From an uncultured Poribacteria bacterium (GTDB lineage: Bacteria > Poribacteria > WGA-4E > WGA-3G), in contig OX639992.1 of the NCBI GenBank assembly GCA_951828515.1, forward strand, positions 4,752,217 to 4,816,216: a DNA stretch of 64,000 nt. The letters are read 5' to 3'. Made by a program: the position numbers and the translations under genes. Positions within the stretch are counted from its first letter, which is position 1; every line of letters starts with the position of its first letter. Positions 1 to 8,304 of this stretch are shown here, piece by piece. The notes under the pieces were generated by a model that was not told the origin of the DNA, searched no databases, and saw only the letters and a program-made list of their open reading frames with translations.

Positions 1-2
1 TA

Positions 3-317
3 CTGGGTTTATTCGCGATGCTCCCAATTATGAGCAAACATCGCGGATGGACACATGCCAAAATTACAATGATTTTGCTCCCCAGCGTGTTTCTGTTAAT
101 TCCGATTTATGCCGCATATTCAGAGTGGGCGACAGATGGCACTCTCATAGATTCATTCAATGCCTTAGGAAAGTGGGAAGGACTTATGGACACCGTCCAC
201 AGCGGTTTCCCGTTCTATGTAGCGAGTTTCATCGGCTACGCGACGCATCTCCATTTGGATGGGATTTTACTCCGTTCCCGGAAAGCACAGCGACAGAGCG
301 CGCGAACCAACCAATGA
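3..317 (+). CDS. YdjM-like membrane-bound metal-dependent hydrolase, C-terminal part
   Basis: The frame is open from the first bases of the window, so the gene begins upstream and only about 104 codons are seen. The fragment has the HRGWTH motif typical of the YdjM/DUF457 family (LexA-binding inner-membrane putative hydrolases), followed by a hydrophobic helix (ILLPSVFLLIPIYAAY) and a second hydrophobic stretch ending in an HLHLDG histidine cluster. The family is thought to be membrane-anchored and metal-dependent; its substrate is unknown. Its stop codon overlaps the start of the next gene as ATGA, so the two are probably translationally coupled. Confidence 0.75.
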   Translation: MGLFAMLPIMSKHRGWTHAKITMILLPSVFLLIPIYAAYSEWATDGTLIDSFNALGKWEGLMDTVHSGFPFYVASFIGYATHLHLDGILLRSRKAQRQSARTNQ

Positions 318-1645
318 ACGCAGCAACACAGACACTCCAAGAACTATTCGATCACCCGACTCTGCAGGCACTCATAACTTTCGCAAGAGGTCAAGGTGTG
401 CAACTCTATCTCGTCGGTGGGAGTGTGAGGGATCTGCTCTTAGGACGCCAGACGACAGATATTGATTTTACGCTGGCTTCTGACGCAATTCAGTTTGCCA
501 AAGCGTTTGCAGCCAATATCGGGGCAACCGCCATCGCCTTGGAAGAAAATCCGCCCACAGCCCGCGTGATTGTTAAGCAAGACAACGCCTCACAACCCTC
601 GCAACTCAGCATGGATTTCGCACAATTTCGAGCAGCGTCGCTCGCTGACGACTTACGTTTACGGGACCTGACGATTAATGCCATGGCAATCGCGCTTGAA
701 AATGTGGAGACGTTTACAAATAAGGCACGCAAACAGAACGCCTTTCAGATAATTGACCCATGCAATGGTATGAAAGACCTGGAAGCAGGCGTTCTCCGAT
801 TTCCGAGCAAACAGGTGGTGATAGCAGATCCAGTTCGACTTCTACGGGTTTATAGGTTCGCCGCGCAGTTAGACTTCGAGATCTCCGAAAAAGCAATCGA
901 TCGGGTAATAGCATATAGGTCGATGCTATCTGATGTAACGGCGGAACGATGTCGGGACGAACTGATGAAAATTTTTCGCGTTAAGAAAGCACACCCATAT
1001 TTACAACAGATGGATGCAGCAGGACTGCTCACACAGGTTGTTCCGAGTATCAAAGAGACTCGTCGGGCTTGGGTTTCACTTGAGACTTTCGAGAAAAGTC
1101 CTATTCCTGCATCCCTTCACGCTTATTGCAAGGAAATTAATCGCTATCTCCAAGAGGAAGTCAGTATAGAAATCAATAAACGCTCGCTAATCAAATTTAG
1201 CCTACTCTTGGGAGACAATTTGGGTGGTATTGGCGAACGTCTCCGATTCAGCCGAAAAGCCGTTCAGTTTATGGAACGTCTCATCTCAGGAAACAAGAAA
1301 CTTAAAAATATAATCCCACAATTGGAACAGAAACAGATAAATCGCTTCCTGAGAACTTATACGTCCGATTGGTGGGGTATCCTTCTATATTCAGCAGTGT
1401 TATCTCCGATTGACTCGGCAATTCTAAGGCAGATCGCTGATACTTACTATAAACACATTCTGCCGATCTACAAGCAGGGCAGACTGATCACGGGGAACGA
1501 TCTGATTCAGGAATTTCGTTTAAAAGAAGGGGAACAGATTGGAGATTTGTTAAAAGAGATTGAGGACCGTCAATTTGACGGTGAAATCCGGACCCGTGAA
1601 GAAGCATTTGCTGCCGTAGCGGCGTTAATTGAGAAGCACCCCTGA
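314..1645 (+). CDS. cca: CCA-adding enzyme / poly(A) polymerase family nucleotidyltransferase
   Basis: A 443-residue class II tRNA nucleotidyltransferase, which adds or repairs the CCA 3' end of tRNA (or, in paralogues, adds poly(A)). Visible motifs are LVGGSVRDLLLG (about 33-44), the metal-binding DxD in TDIDF (48-52), RDLTINAMA (117-125, the family RRDFTINAM motif) and DPVRLLRVYRFAAQLDF (172-188). No HD-domain signature is seen in the C-terminal half. The reading frame extends far upstream, but the start at 314 is preferred because family homology begins there and it overlaps the previous stop by ATGA. CCA-adding and poly(A) activity cannot be separated by eye. Confidence 0.9.
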   Translation: MNAATQTLQELFDHPTLQALITFARGQGVQLYLVGGSVRDLLLGRQTTDIDFTLASDAIQFAKAFAANIGATAIALEENPPTARVIVKQDNASQPSQLSMDFAQFRAASLADDLRLRDLTINAMAIALENVETFTNKARKQNAFQIIDPCNGMKDLEAGVLRFPSKQVVIADPVRLLRVYRFAAQLDFEISEKAIDRVIAYRSMLSDVTAERCRDELMKIFRVKKAHPYLQQMDAAGLLTQVVPSIKETRRAWVSLETFEKSPIPASLHAYCKEINRYLQEEVSIEINKRSLIKFSLLLGDNLGGIGERLRFSRKAVQFMERLISGNKKLKNIIPQLEQKQINRFLRTYTSDWWGILLYSAVLSPIDSAILRQIADTYYKHILPIYKQGRLITGNDLIQEFRLKEGEQIGDLLKEIEDRQFDGEIRTREEAFAAVAALIEKHP

Positions 1646-1672
1646 CTCGTCCGTTTCATCTCTTTTTCTGAA

Positions 1673-2347
1673 CTACAATTTCGTTTGGTGTTTTTGTAGC
1701 AACTTCGGAATCAAAGATAGCAAGAGCATAAGCACACCTGCTACTCCGAGATAAAGTAGCGTCTTCCAAATATTGCCCTCACCACTCACAAACGCACCAC
1801 CGAGTTGGACAAATACTGCTGTTCCCGGCAACATAAAGATAGCAGAGACAAGTACATACGTGGAGAACCGAATACTCGTTAGCCCATAGGCATAGTTTTG
1901 GAGGTTAAATGGGAAAATCGGGACCAAGCGTGTAAACATCAAGATACGCCATCCCTGTTCTTCGACCTGCTCATCTATTTTGCGGAATTGCGCATTGTCT
2001 TTGACCCAACCTTCAACGAGGTCGCGGGCAACATAGCGGGCAATCAGAAACGCAACGGAGACAGAGATGATAGAAGCTACGGAAGCATAAAAGACACCCC
2101 ACAAGGGTCCAAAAACGAAACCCGCTAACACAGTTACTGGGGAACCGGGAAGGAAAAAGACGGTAGACACCAGATAAAGTCCAATGTAAATCAAGGGCGC
2201 AATTTTCCCAAAACTTGCCACCCATGTTTTGATTTTCGGTACGTTTTCTAAGCGAATCTCGTCTGTTACGCCGTAGGATCTCAACACGAGATAAACCGCC
2301 GCAACGATGCCAACAGTAATTAGTATTTTAATTATGCTCTTTTTCAT
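1673..2347 (-). CDS. TVP38/TMEM64 family (VTT domain) membrane protein
   Basis: A 224-residue polytopic inner-membrane protein with an N-terminal helix (about 7-22), a central VTT/SNARE-associated domain and a C-terminal helix. Diagnostic stretches are FFLPGSPVTVLAGFVFG and RLVPIFPFNLQNYAYGLT, characteristic of the TVP38 relatives of DedA, which are implicated in lipid scrambling and envelope homeostasis. It is the last gene of a minus-strand trio, and its start lies 20 bp inside the end of the upstream gene, which suggests coupled translation. Confidence 0.9.
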   Translation of the reverse strand: MKKSIIKILITVGIVAAVYLVLRSYGVTDEIRLENVPKIKTWVASFGKIAPLIYIGLYLVSTVFFLPGSPVTVLAGFVFGPLWGVFYASVASIISVSVAFLIARYVARDLVEGWVKDNAQFRKIDEQVEEQGWRILMFTRLVPIFPFNLQNYAYGLTSIRFSTYVLVSAIFMLPGTAVFVQLGGAFVSGEGNIWKTLLYLGVAGVLMLLLSLIPKLLQKHQTKL

Positions 2348-3836
2348 TTTTTGTAGAAATTGCCTTTAAATAGGATTTAATCTGCGGCTGATATCGGACA
2401 GGAATACGGTTGTTTTCTACGGCTTCAGCATACGCACGCGAAGCATTGAGAACTACATCGGCAAAGGGTAAATAGGTAGACGTATCGTCGGCAACCTCAC
2501 CCGTAAAGACGCGAGAGAACCCTTCCGCAGTGCCAGAAACTCCTGCTGTAAGCGTCATCTGTTCTCTATCCCGCTGGAGGATTGCGGCTTCCTCACCAAT
2601 CAGTGGCACCGTAGCATCTCCATTGTCTGTTTCGCTTTCCATGTTGTGTGACTCAGGCATCTGTAATTCTGACTGTAGATCGGAATTCAACGCACCCTCA
2701 CGAGTCCCTTGAACCTCGCTGCTCCCCGCGTCTTGTCCGGGCGCACCATCGCTATTCGCAATCCCGCCTCCTGGGGATTTAGTTTCAAGAGTCGCCAATG
2801 CCAGTTCCTTCTGACTTGCCGCGAGTTGTGCCTCCAACTGCGTGAGGTCAGACGACTTTTCCATCTCCTCAAGGGCTGCAATAATGTCTTGCAACGTCTC
2901 CGGTGTGACTGCTTTGCCCTGAATCTGATTCAGTGAATCACTGAGCGTGCTCTTCGGTAACCCTTCAGCCAAACGTTCAAAGAGTTCCATAAGTTCCGCT
3001 TGAAGCTCCTGCGGTATCTCAGGCTCCGCAGTGAGGTCTTTCAGTTCTGCCGCGAGTTGGTTGGCATCCATACCGCGAAAACTTTGGCTCGCTTCTGTGG
3101 CTTCGGTAATAGCAGTTTGCACCGATTGCTGCTTGCGAACCTCTTTCTTTAGGTCGCTGAGATGTTTTTGTGCCGTGTTGATATCTGATGCGGCTTTCAA
3201 CGCTTTTACAGTGTCGGCGATCTGGCTTTTTAATGCCGAGTTCTCAACCTGTTTTCCTTCAAGATTTTGGATTGCGCTACCTAACGCCTGCTGCTGCGGA
3301 TCGGTCAAGGGTTGAGGTATCTCATAGAAGGGTGAAATTGTGAAGGATAGCCCAATCAGGCACACAGGAATCGGAAACAGTTTCAGGAACTTTGGCAGGC
3401 GATACGGACTTATTTTGGGATGGTCTAAGGTCGTCGCAGTCTCTGCAGCATCTTGGATCTGGAGTTGTGTGAACTCACTCTGAGGGCTTGATTGTACCAA
3501 CCCGAGTGCTGTGCTGAGACGCTCACTGAGCCCCATTTTTTCGTCAACACGCCGGGCGACAAACAGCAAATCCTTACGCTGTTTGAAACTGAGACAGATG
3601 CCTACGATCACCGATACGGATACGACGATCCAACTGATCCTTGATATATGCATCGGTAGGAGAATCACTCGGTTCAGGAGGAACAGAACAGCGAGCAGAA
3701 TCAACCCCCAGAAAAATGTAAACGTGATTGTCTGCAAGAGTGCCTGCCGATACATCCTATCACGAATGTCGATAAGACAAGTTTCGATGCGTTGCGCATC
3801 CAATCCTTTGACTCGATCGCGTTCAGAACTTACCAT
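2328..3836 (-). CDS. Two-helix membrane protein with long coiled coil, unknown function
   Basis: I do not recognise a firm family. The 502-residue protein has two transmembrane helices near the N-terminus (about 34-55 and 66-83), a third hydrophobic segment near 150-170, then a long Ala/Gln/Leu/Lys-rich coiled coil (about 190-360). An acidic, Ser/Gly-rich linker follows, and a C-terminal segment with RIPVRYQPQIKSYLKAI. That ending resembles the tail of membrane proteins found beside BatA/von Willebrand operons, a weak analogy. A good Shine-Dalgarno (GGAG, 8 nt) precedes the ATG. It overlaps both neighbours, so it is expressed with the glycosyltransferase and TVP38 genes. Confidence 0.75.
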   Translation of the reverse strand: MVSSERDRVKGLDAQRIETCLIDIRDRMYRQALLQTITFTFFWGLILLAVLFLLNRVILLPMHISRISWIVVSVSVIVGICLSFKQRKDLLFVARRVDEKMGLSERLSTALGLVQSSPQSEFTQLQIQDAAETATTLDHPKISPYRLPKFLKLFPIPVCLIGLSFTISPFYEIPQPLTDPQQQALGSAIQNLEGKQVENSALKSQIADTVKALKAASDINTAQKHLSDLKKEVRKQQSVQTAITEATEASQSFRGMDANQLAAELKDLTAEPEIPQELQAELMELFERLAEGLPKSTLSDSLNQIQGKAVTPETLQDIIAALEEMEKSSDLTQLEAQLAASQKELALATLETKSPGGGIANSDGAPGQDAGSSEVQGTREGALNSDLQSELQMPESHNMESETDNGDATVPLIGEEAAILQRDREQMTLTAGVSGTAEGFSRVFTGEVADDTSTYLPFADVVLNASRAYAEAVENNRIPVRYQPQIKSYLKAISTKNEKEHN

Positions 3837-4846
3837 GTGAGTTTCTCCACTGTCGCCATAACTACATCTGGGGTAATGACTTCAAAATTCTCGCGTGCGC
3901 GATCGGGATGCGCGTCCCACTCTTTGGACGATAGTGTTTTCATCAACGAACACTCTTTGCGCGCCACCACTGCATGCCTGTCCCATGGCGGTGCCCATTG
4001 GATAAGATTAGAGGCTCCAAACAAGGCAACTGTCGGTGTTTTCACAGCAGTGCTGAGGTGCATCGGTCCCGTGTCGTTGCTGATGTATAAATCACACCGT
4101 TGCAGAAGTGCCGCAAGTTGCATCGGTGTCGCCTGATTGACAATAACCGGTGAATGGGACATTAGTTCCGCCACCTGATCTGCTAATTCACCTTCCCGCG
4201 GTCCGGTCGTGATAATAATGTGTGCGCCATACTTCTCATGTAGCCGATCACCAAGATCCGCAAAATTTGCTACGTGCCAGCGGCGATAAGCGGTCGCGGC
4301 ACCCGGGTTGAGACCGATAATATGTTTGCTGGCACTAAACTTCTGGTTTTCAAGGAAATTGTTCACCCACGCGATGCTTGCACTCTCAACAAATACTTCG
4401 GGTTCATTGTCTACGACTTCGACACCCAGGGCACGAACGACATCAAGATAGCGTTGCGTCTCATGCTGTGAGGTGTTATTCGGGACTGCGAGATTCAACA
4501 ATTTCTTCCCTCCAGTGTTCGTTTCAAATCCAACACGAAACGGGATTCTGGCAAGAAATGTGTGAAGGACGAGACGAAACGTCGGCTGTAACACAACCAC
4601 CATTTGGAATTTACGCCGAGCGATCTGATAGATGAGTTTTGGCACCGAAGCCTGATAGGTAAGTACCTCGTTCAGATATGGATTTGCGGACACTAAATCC
4701 TCTCGTGTCGGTGCTACCATGTAGGCAATATAGGCATCTTGAAAGTGACGGCGTAAGGCACGAATGACAGGTGTTGTTAAAACCGTTTCTCCGAGCGGTG
4801 CAAGCCTGATGATTAAAATACGTTCGATTTGTTCAGCTGAAACCAT
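3830..4846 (-). CDS. Glycosyltransferase family 9 (ADP-heptose:LPS heptosyltransferase-like)
   Basis: A 338-residue GT-B enzyme of family GT9, the group that transfers heptose from ADP-heptose to the LPS core at the cytoplasmic face. It opens with the family pattern ILIIRLAPLGETVLTTPVIRAL (residues about 10-31, shown in part), has LNPGAATAYRRWH (179-191) and the nucleotide-sugar-binding ISNDTGPMHL (255-264). It begins a three-gene overlapping minus-strand operon. Its presence supports an LPS-type outer membrane, matching the TonB, TolC and secretin genes in this window. The acceptor and exact WaaC/WaaF/WaaQ role cannot be told. Confidence 0.9.
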   Translation of the reverse strand: MVSAEQIERILIIRLAPLGETVLTTPVIRALRRHFQDAYIAYMVAPTREDLVSANPYLNEVLTYQASVPKLIYQIARRKFQMVVVLQPTFRLVLHTFLARIPFRVGFETNTGGKKLLNLAVPNNTSQHETQRYLDVVRALGVEVVDNEPEVFVESASIAWVNNFLENQKFSASKHIIGLNPGAATAYRRWHVANFADLGDRLHEKYGAHIIITTGPREGELADQVAELMSHSPVIVNQATPMQLAALLQRCDLYISNDTGPMHLSTAVKTPTVALFGASNLIQWAPPWDRHAVVARKECSLMKTLSSKEWDAHPDRARENFEVITPDVVMATVEKLTW

Positions 4847-4902
4847 CCCGTTCTCTTATATCTCGAATCGGACATTGCAGACCCAATTCTTTAAACAGTC
4901 TA

Positions 4903-4931
4903 TTGCTAAATTCCACCTATGATAGTATAAT
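4903..4931 (+). promoter_or_regulatory. Sigma-70-like promoter for the CPBP gene
   Basis: TTGCTA (4903-4908), a 17-bp spacer, then a perfect TATAAT (4926-4931), 31 nt before the ATG at 4963. It sits in the divergent gap with the GT9 operon. Confidence 0.6.
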
Positions 4932-4962
4932 ACCGTAAAATCTACGGGATGTCAAGATCAAG

Positions 4963-5697
4963 ATGAATTCCCATCTCCAATACTTAAAAGAGAAATATCT
5001 ACGCGGTTGGGAACGACAAGCGACTGTTATTCTGCTTGCTTCGGGTCTCCTGTTAACGTTGCATAGATATTACAGTCGACGGAGTTTTTTCAGACACCAC
5101 TTCGCAGAATACTTTAGCAACATCCCATTGACAGAGAGCCACTCATATTATTACTGGTTTCTGACGACAGCCGTCACGTTGTTACTCTTCCCCGCACTCG
5201 TTGCGCAATTTGGAACAAAGGAGCGGTTGAAGGACTACGGATTCCAACTCGGCAATCAGAAACTTGGATGGAGCATAACAGGAACAGCATGGCTTCTGAT
5301 GATACCCGTGGTTATTCTCGCAGTCATCGTGTACCCGCCTTTCGTAGCAAAGTATCCACTCAGCAAGGTAGTGGCAAGTAGTTGGCAGGCGTTCCTACTC
5401 TATCAACTCGCCTACGGTGTCTACATGTTTTCATGGGAATTCTTTTTCCGTGGGTTTATGCTCTTCGGACTGGAACGGAAATTCGGGAATTATACCCTTT
5501 TAATTCAGACGATCCCATTCGCAGTGATGCACTATTCAAAGCCGTTACCGGAGGCAATCGGTTCAGTCATTGCGGGGGTATTGCTCGGAATACTTGCTCT
5601 GGAAACGCGATCATTTATCTACGGAGCCGCAATTCACTGGCTCGTCGCGATGACGATGGATGTAGTTGCCGTGACCTTTCCGCGCTTTTGGGGATAA
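4963..5697 (+). CDS. CPBP/Rce1-type intramembrane protease family protein
   Basis: A 244-residue protein with several membrane helices. It carries the CPBP (CAAX protease and bacteriocin-processing, PF02517) motifs: motif 1 appears as WEFFFRG (158-164), with later histidines at H190 (FAVMHYSKP) and H225 (IHWL). In the canonical motif EExxxR both leading positions are Glu. Here the first is Trp158 and only Glu159 and Arg163 remain. Similar WEFFFRG variants occur in the family, so it may still be active or may act as a membrane scaffold. It is a single gene with its own promoter. Confidence 0.85.
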   Translation: MNSHLQYLKEKYLRGWERQATVILLASGLLLTLHRYYSRRSFFRHHFAEYFSNIPLTESHSYYYWFLTTAVTLLLFPALVAQFGTKERLKDYGFQLGNQKLGWSITGTAWLLMIPVVILAVIVYPPFVAKYPLSKVVASSWQAFLLYQLAYGVYMFSWEFFFRGFMLFGLERKFGNYTLLIQTIPFAVMHYSKPLPEAIGSVIAGVLLGILALETRSFIYGAAIHWLVAMTMDVVAVTFPRFWG

Positions 5698-5705
5698 ACG
5701 TTTCG

Positions 5706-5734
5706 TTGCGAATACTCGGCAGCTGTGCTATAAT
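5706..5734 (+). promoter_or_regulatory. Strong extended -10 promoter of the PIN-type toxin-antitoxin pair
   Basis: TTGCGA (5706-5711), 17-bp spacer, TATAAT (5729-5734) with a TG dinucleotide at 5726-5727 (extended -10). It lies about 65 nt before the start of the antitoxin-like gene. Confidence 0.65.
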
Positions 5735-5799
5735 GTATCCATGATGCTTCAGGGTTGGAAGTCCCGATAAAAACATACGATTACTGATAGGAGAAAATC

Positions 5800-6165
5800 A
5801 TGCAAGCAAACATATTCACTTTACCGGTGAGTCTTGAACAAGTTGCTGCCGTGATTAAACGGATGCGCCCGCAAGACCGGCAACAGTTGTTAGCAATGGT
5901 ACCGGAGTTGGCCACTGATGCAATCAAGCAAAAAAAAATCCTTGACGGTGCCGCGCAAGTCGTCGGGCAACTCAAACAAGAGCTTTTGGCAGAACTTGAT
6001 AGACAACCGTTATCTGCGAATGAACCCTTCTTAGGTGACTTCACGCTTGGGCAATACCTTGAGTTATCTGAGGCAGAGCGAGAAAAACTTTGGGATGAAT
6101 GGAGTGAAGACGCACTTGAAGACATAGAGGAAGTGGAGGTTCAGCCGAATGCGCTGTCTGCTTGA
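5800..6165 (+). CDS. Small acidic protein, probable antitoxin of the PIN-like toxin
   Basis: A 121-residue protein of unrecognised family. It is helical and charged, with the C-terminal part rich in Glu/Asp (LSEAEREKLWDEWSEDALEDIEE). The start has a good ribosome site (TAGGAG, about 7 nt). Its 3' end overlaps the next gene by 17 bp, the compact arrangement usual for antitoxin-toxin pairs, and the downstream product is PIN-like. Antitoxin role is inferred from this context only; no DNA-binding motif is obvious. Confidence 0.6.
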   Translation: MQANIFTLPVSLEQVAAVIKRMRPQDRQQLLAMVPELATDAIKQKKILDGAAQVVGQLKQELLAELDRQPLSANEPFLGDFTLGQYLELSEAEREKLWDEWSEDALEDIEEVEVQPNALSA

Positions 6166-6673
6166 TAAAGTTACAGCACGCCATATTGTGGAAGGCATGC
6201 TGAAGCTTGGGGAGGGACGATCGGTGACCTCCGCTGATCTTTTTGCACTCTACTTCTACCAGCGTGCCCACTCCAGTAACATTACGTTGTTCATTCTTCC
6301 TCAGACTTATAACTTGTTAAAGCGTCTAAACCATTTATCACGTTATGTTGTGATCATCCGCCGTTTCTTGGCAGCAACGCAAGTTTCCTACCCCGCGCGA
6401 TACTTCAAACGGTGGGCAAGACGGTTACAAGATTACGGTTTCACAAAAGAAGATGCGGAAGTACTTGCGTTAGCGACATTTGGAACAACTCCGAATGGAG
6501 ACATTTTGGGCATGCACATAGTGGCAACATTGGATCAACCGATGATCAACCAATGGAGGGCGTACCACAGCGAAATCCAAAAGCGATTGTCGAATATGCA
6601 GCGGAACCTTGCAGATCCCTATTGTCATGTATCTTTACCCACTGTTGAACGCCCAGAACTTATTGGAATTTAA
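6149..6673 (+). CDS. PIN-like ribonuclease toxin
   Basis: A 174-residue protein with PIN-domain-like acidic residues: Asp6 in CLLDKVTARH, Glu101/Asp102/Glu104 in TKEDAEVLAL, and Asp129 in IVATLDQPM. PIN domains bind divalent metal through such residues and cleave RNA. It overlaps the probable antitoxin. The toxin assignment rests on this acidic pattern plus the pair architecture. Translation probably depends on coupling, since no strong separate ribosome site is seen. Confidence 0.7.
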   Translation: MRCLLDKVTARHIVEGMLKLGEGRSVTSADLFALYFYQRAHSSNITLFILPQTYNLLKRLNHLSRYVVIIRRFLAATQVSYPARYFKRWARRLQDYGFTKEDAEVLALATFGTTPNGDILGMHIVATLDQPMINQWRAYHSEIQKRLSNMQRNLADPYCHVSLPTVERPELIGI

Positions 6674-6690
6674 GGTGAAAAGAGCTCATA

Positions 6691-7350
6691 ATGGACAACA
6701 TTACCAAAATTGTAAATGACTTCGGCGAAAGCATTGTTCGAGTAGATGGCGATATTCCTGTTGACTTGCCAGCGAAGGATGGCGACAGGTTTTTGTTCAT
6801 TAGTCACGATCAGAGTTTTCTAACGCATGGCTTGCACAAGTACCCTGCCAAGTTTTTTCCCGAGTTACCGCGTTGGCTTATTAAACGATATTCTCAAGAA
6901 AACGACCAGATTCTTGATCCATTCGCGGGTAGCGGCACCACAAACGTTGAAGCACTTCTCTTAAAGCGCCACTCTGTTGGAATTGATGTCGATCCTTTTT
7001 CCCGCTTCATTTCAAAAGTGAAGGTAACGCCTTTGACGGAGAAAGAACTCAAATTAGCCCAAAAAGTCCTTTTGGAAGCCATTTCTCACTACCGACCCTC
7101 ACAGGTTGCCCAATGCGATTTACCAGACTTCCCTTATAGAGACAATTGGTTCAATAAAGAAATCCTTTTGGAACTTACCTACTTAAAGAAGCGAATCCAC
7201 GAACTTGATTCCGATGAGGTAGTTAAAGATTTCTTCAAAGTCTGTCTATCCTCTATCATCCGCTCTGTTTCTAACGCTGATAACAATTGCACCCGAACGG
7301 TAATCCGGAAGAAATTGAACAGGACGAACAAACTGCTATTGACTGGTTGA
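6691..7350 (+). pseudogene. C-terminally truncated DNA N6/N4-methyltransferase
   Basis: The 219-residue frame keeps the N-terminal half of an N6_N4_Mtase: THGLHKYPAKFFPELP (about 45-60) and the SAM-binding motif I DPFAGSGTTNVEA (76-88) followed by GIDVDPFS. It then stops soon after SNADNNCTRTVIRKK. The catalytic (D/N/S)PP(Y/W) motif IV and the rest of the domain are absent. A second frame opens at 7284 and reads 31 codons to a stop near 7380 (PEEIEQDEQTAIDWLKS), possibly the tail of the original or a neighbouring gene after a deletion or frameshift. It is probably inactive, a relic between two toxin-antitoxin pairs. Confidence 0.7.
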
Positions 7351-7426
7351 AGTCTGTTTCGCAAGTGACAGATGTTTAGAGTGTCTCATAAATACAATGA
7401 TTCTATGATTTAGCCAATCGCAGTGC

Positions 7427-7744
7427 TCAAGTACAATTGGGGTAACCCGTATTTTTCAGACGACGCTTAAGCGCGTTCAATAGGGTTTGGAACGTATCTA
7501 ATCGCGGGGCATCTTTGTTAGAGAGCATATTTAAAAGCGTTTCGGTATCAATACCAGTGCGTTCGGAAAGTTCGGAAACTCCACCTTGTGATTCTACAAA
7601 AGTCCGGATGCCCTTTAGAAAGAAGGGCAGATCCCCATCAGCGAGGTATTCTTCCAATGTCAACTGAAGATAATCAATCGCTGCCTCTTGGTCAGTGGCA
7701 AGGTATCCAATAAAGTACTCGTTCCAGTTCCCCATCTCTCTCAT
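7427..7744 (-). CDS. HigA-like addiction-module antitoxin (HI1420 type, HTH)
   Basis: A 105-residue antitoxin of the type found beside phage-Gp49/HigB-like toxins. The C-terminal half carries a helix-turn-helix pattern (GGVSELSERTGIDTETLLNMLS, read in part) and the family tail FQTLLNALKRRL. It should neutralise the toxin and autorepress the operon. ATG overlaps the toxin stop by 4 nt and is preceded by AAGGAGG at 7 nt, a strong site that would favour antitoxin synthesis. Confidence 0.88.
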   Translation of the reverse strand: MREMGNWNEYFIGYLATDQEAAIDYLQLTLEEYLADGDLPFFLKGIRTFVESQGGVSELSERTGIDTETLLNMLSNKDAPRLDTFQTLLNALKRRLKNTGYPNCT

Positions 7745-8106
7745 CGGGATGCCTCCTTATATTCCATCAAATATGATTTCGCAATTTCAATATCCCGCTG
7801 TTGTGATGTCTTATTCCCCCCACAAAGTAGGAGAATAATTCTGTTACCGATTTGACCGAAATACATACGATATCCAGGTCCGAAGTGAAAACGCAATTCA
7901 AAGACACCACCCCCCACAGATTTGCAATTACCAAAATTGCCATTTTCAAGCCGTTTAAGTTGTTGGCCAATTCTGTTTCGCGTATTTCTATCTCGGATGG
8001 ATTCAAACCATTCAATGAAAGGTTGTCTACCGTTTGGACCGCGGTAGTATTGTATTTCTATTGGTTGTCCGTCCCTATTGACAATCGTTCCATACCTGCT
8101 ATGCAA
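7741..8106 (-). CDS. RelE/HigB-like toxin (HI1419, phage Gp49 family)
   Basis: A 121-residue toxin. PFIEWFESIRDRNTRNRIGQQL, ELRFHFGPGYRMYFGQ and LLLCGGNKTSQQRDIEIAK (read in part) are diagnostic of the addiction-module killer family, a RelE-fold mRNA interferase acting at the ribosome. Toxin-first order is typical of HigBA. The longest frame starts at a TTG (8106) without a clear ribosome site; the family usually begins near IEIQYYRG, so the true start may be some 15 codons further in. Confidence 0.88.
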   Translation of the reverse strand: MHSRYGTIVNRDGQPIEIQYYRGPNGRQPFIEWFESIRDRNTRNRIGQQLKRLENGNFGNCKSVGGGVFELRFHFGPGYRMYFGQIGNRIILLLCGGNKTSQQRDIEIAKSYLMEYKEASR

Positions 8107-8134
8107 TGATAAATAAACGGTTTGTTGATTGGTA

Positions 8135-8164
8135 ATTATACTTCATTTCCTATGAAAAACGCAA
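8135..8164 (-). promoter_or_regulatory. Promoter of the HigBA-like operon
   Basis: On the minus strand: TTGCGT (8164-8159), 18-bp spacer, TATAAT (8140-8135), just upstream of the toxin start. Confidence 0.55.
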
Positions 8165-8203
8165 GGTATATTTGCAATTTCGGAATTGCTCAGATAATTG
8201 CAG

Positions 8204-8232
8204 TTGACATGCACAGGGTATTCCTATAAAAT
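8204..8232 (+). promoter_or_regulatory. Promoter of acsA
   Basis: Perfect TTGACA (8204-8209), 17-bp spacer, TAAAAT (8227-8232), about 72 nt before the acsA ATG. Confidence 0.65.
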
Positions 8233-8304
8233 ATGTTCAATACAACTTGCAGAGCGTTCTAAGCGCGTGTTCCAGATTGATCATAGAGGAGATGATGATA
8301 TAAT

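Noticed and set aside
47-313. Extension of the nucleotidyltransferase frame upstream of 314
   Set aside because: It overlaps the hydrolase gene in another frame, and family homology begins after 314.
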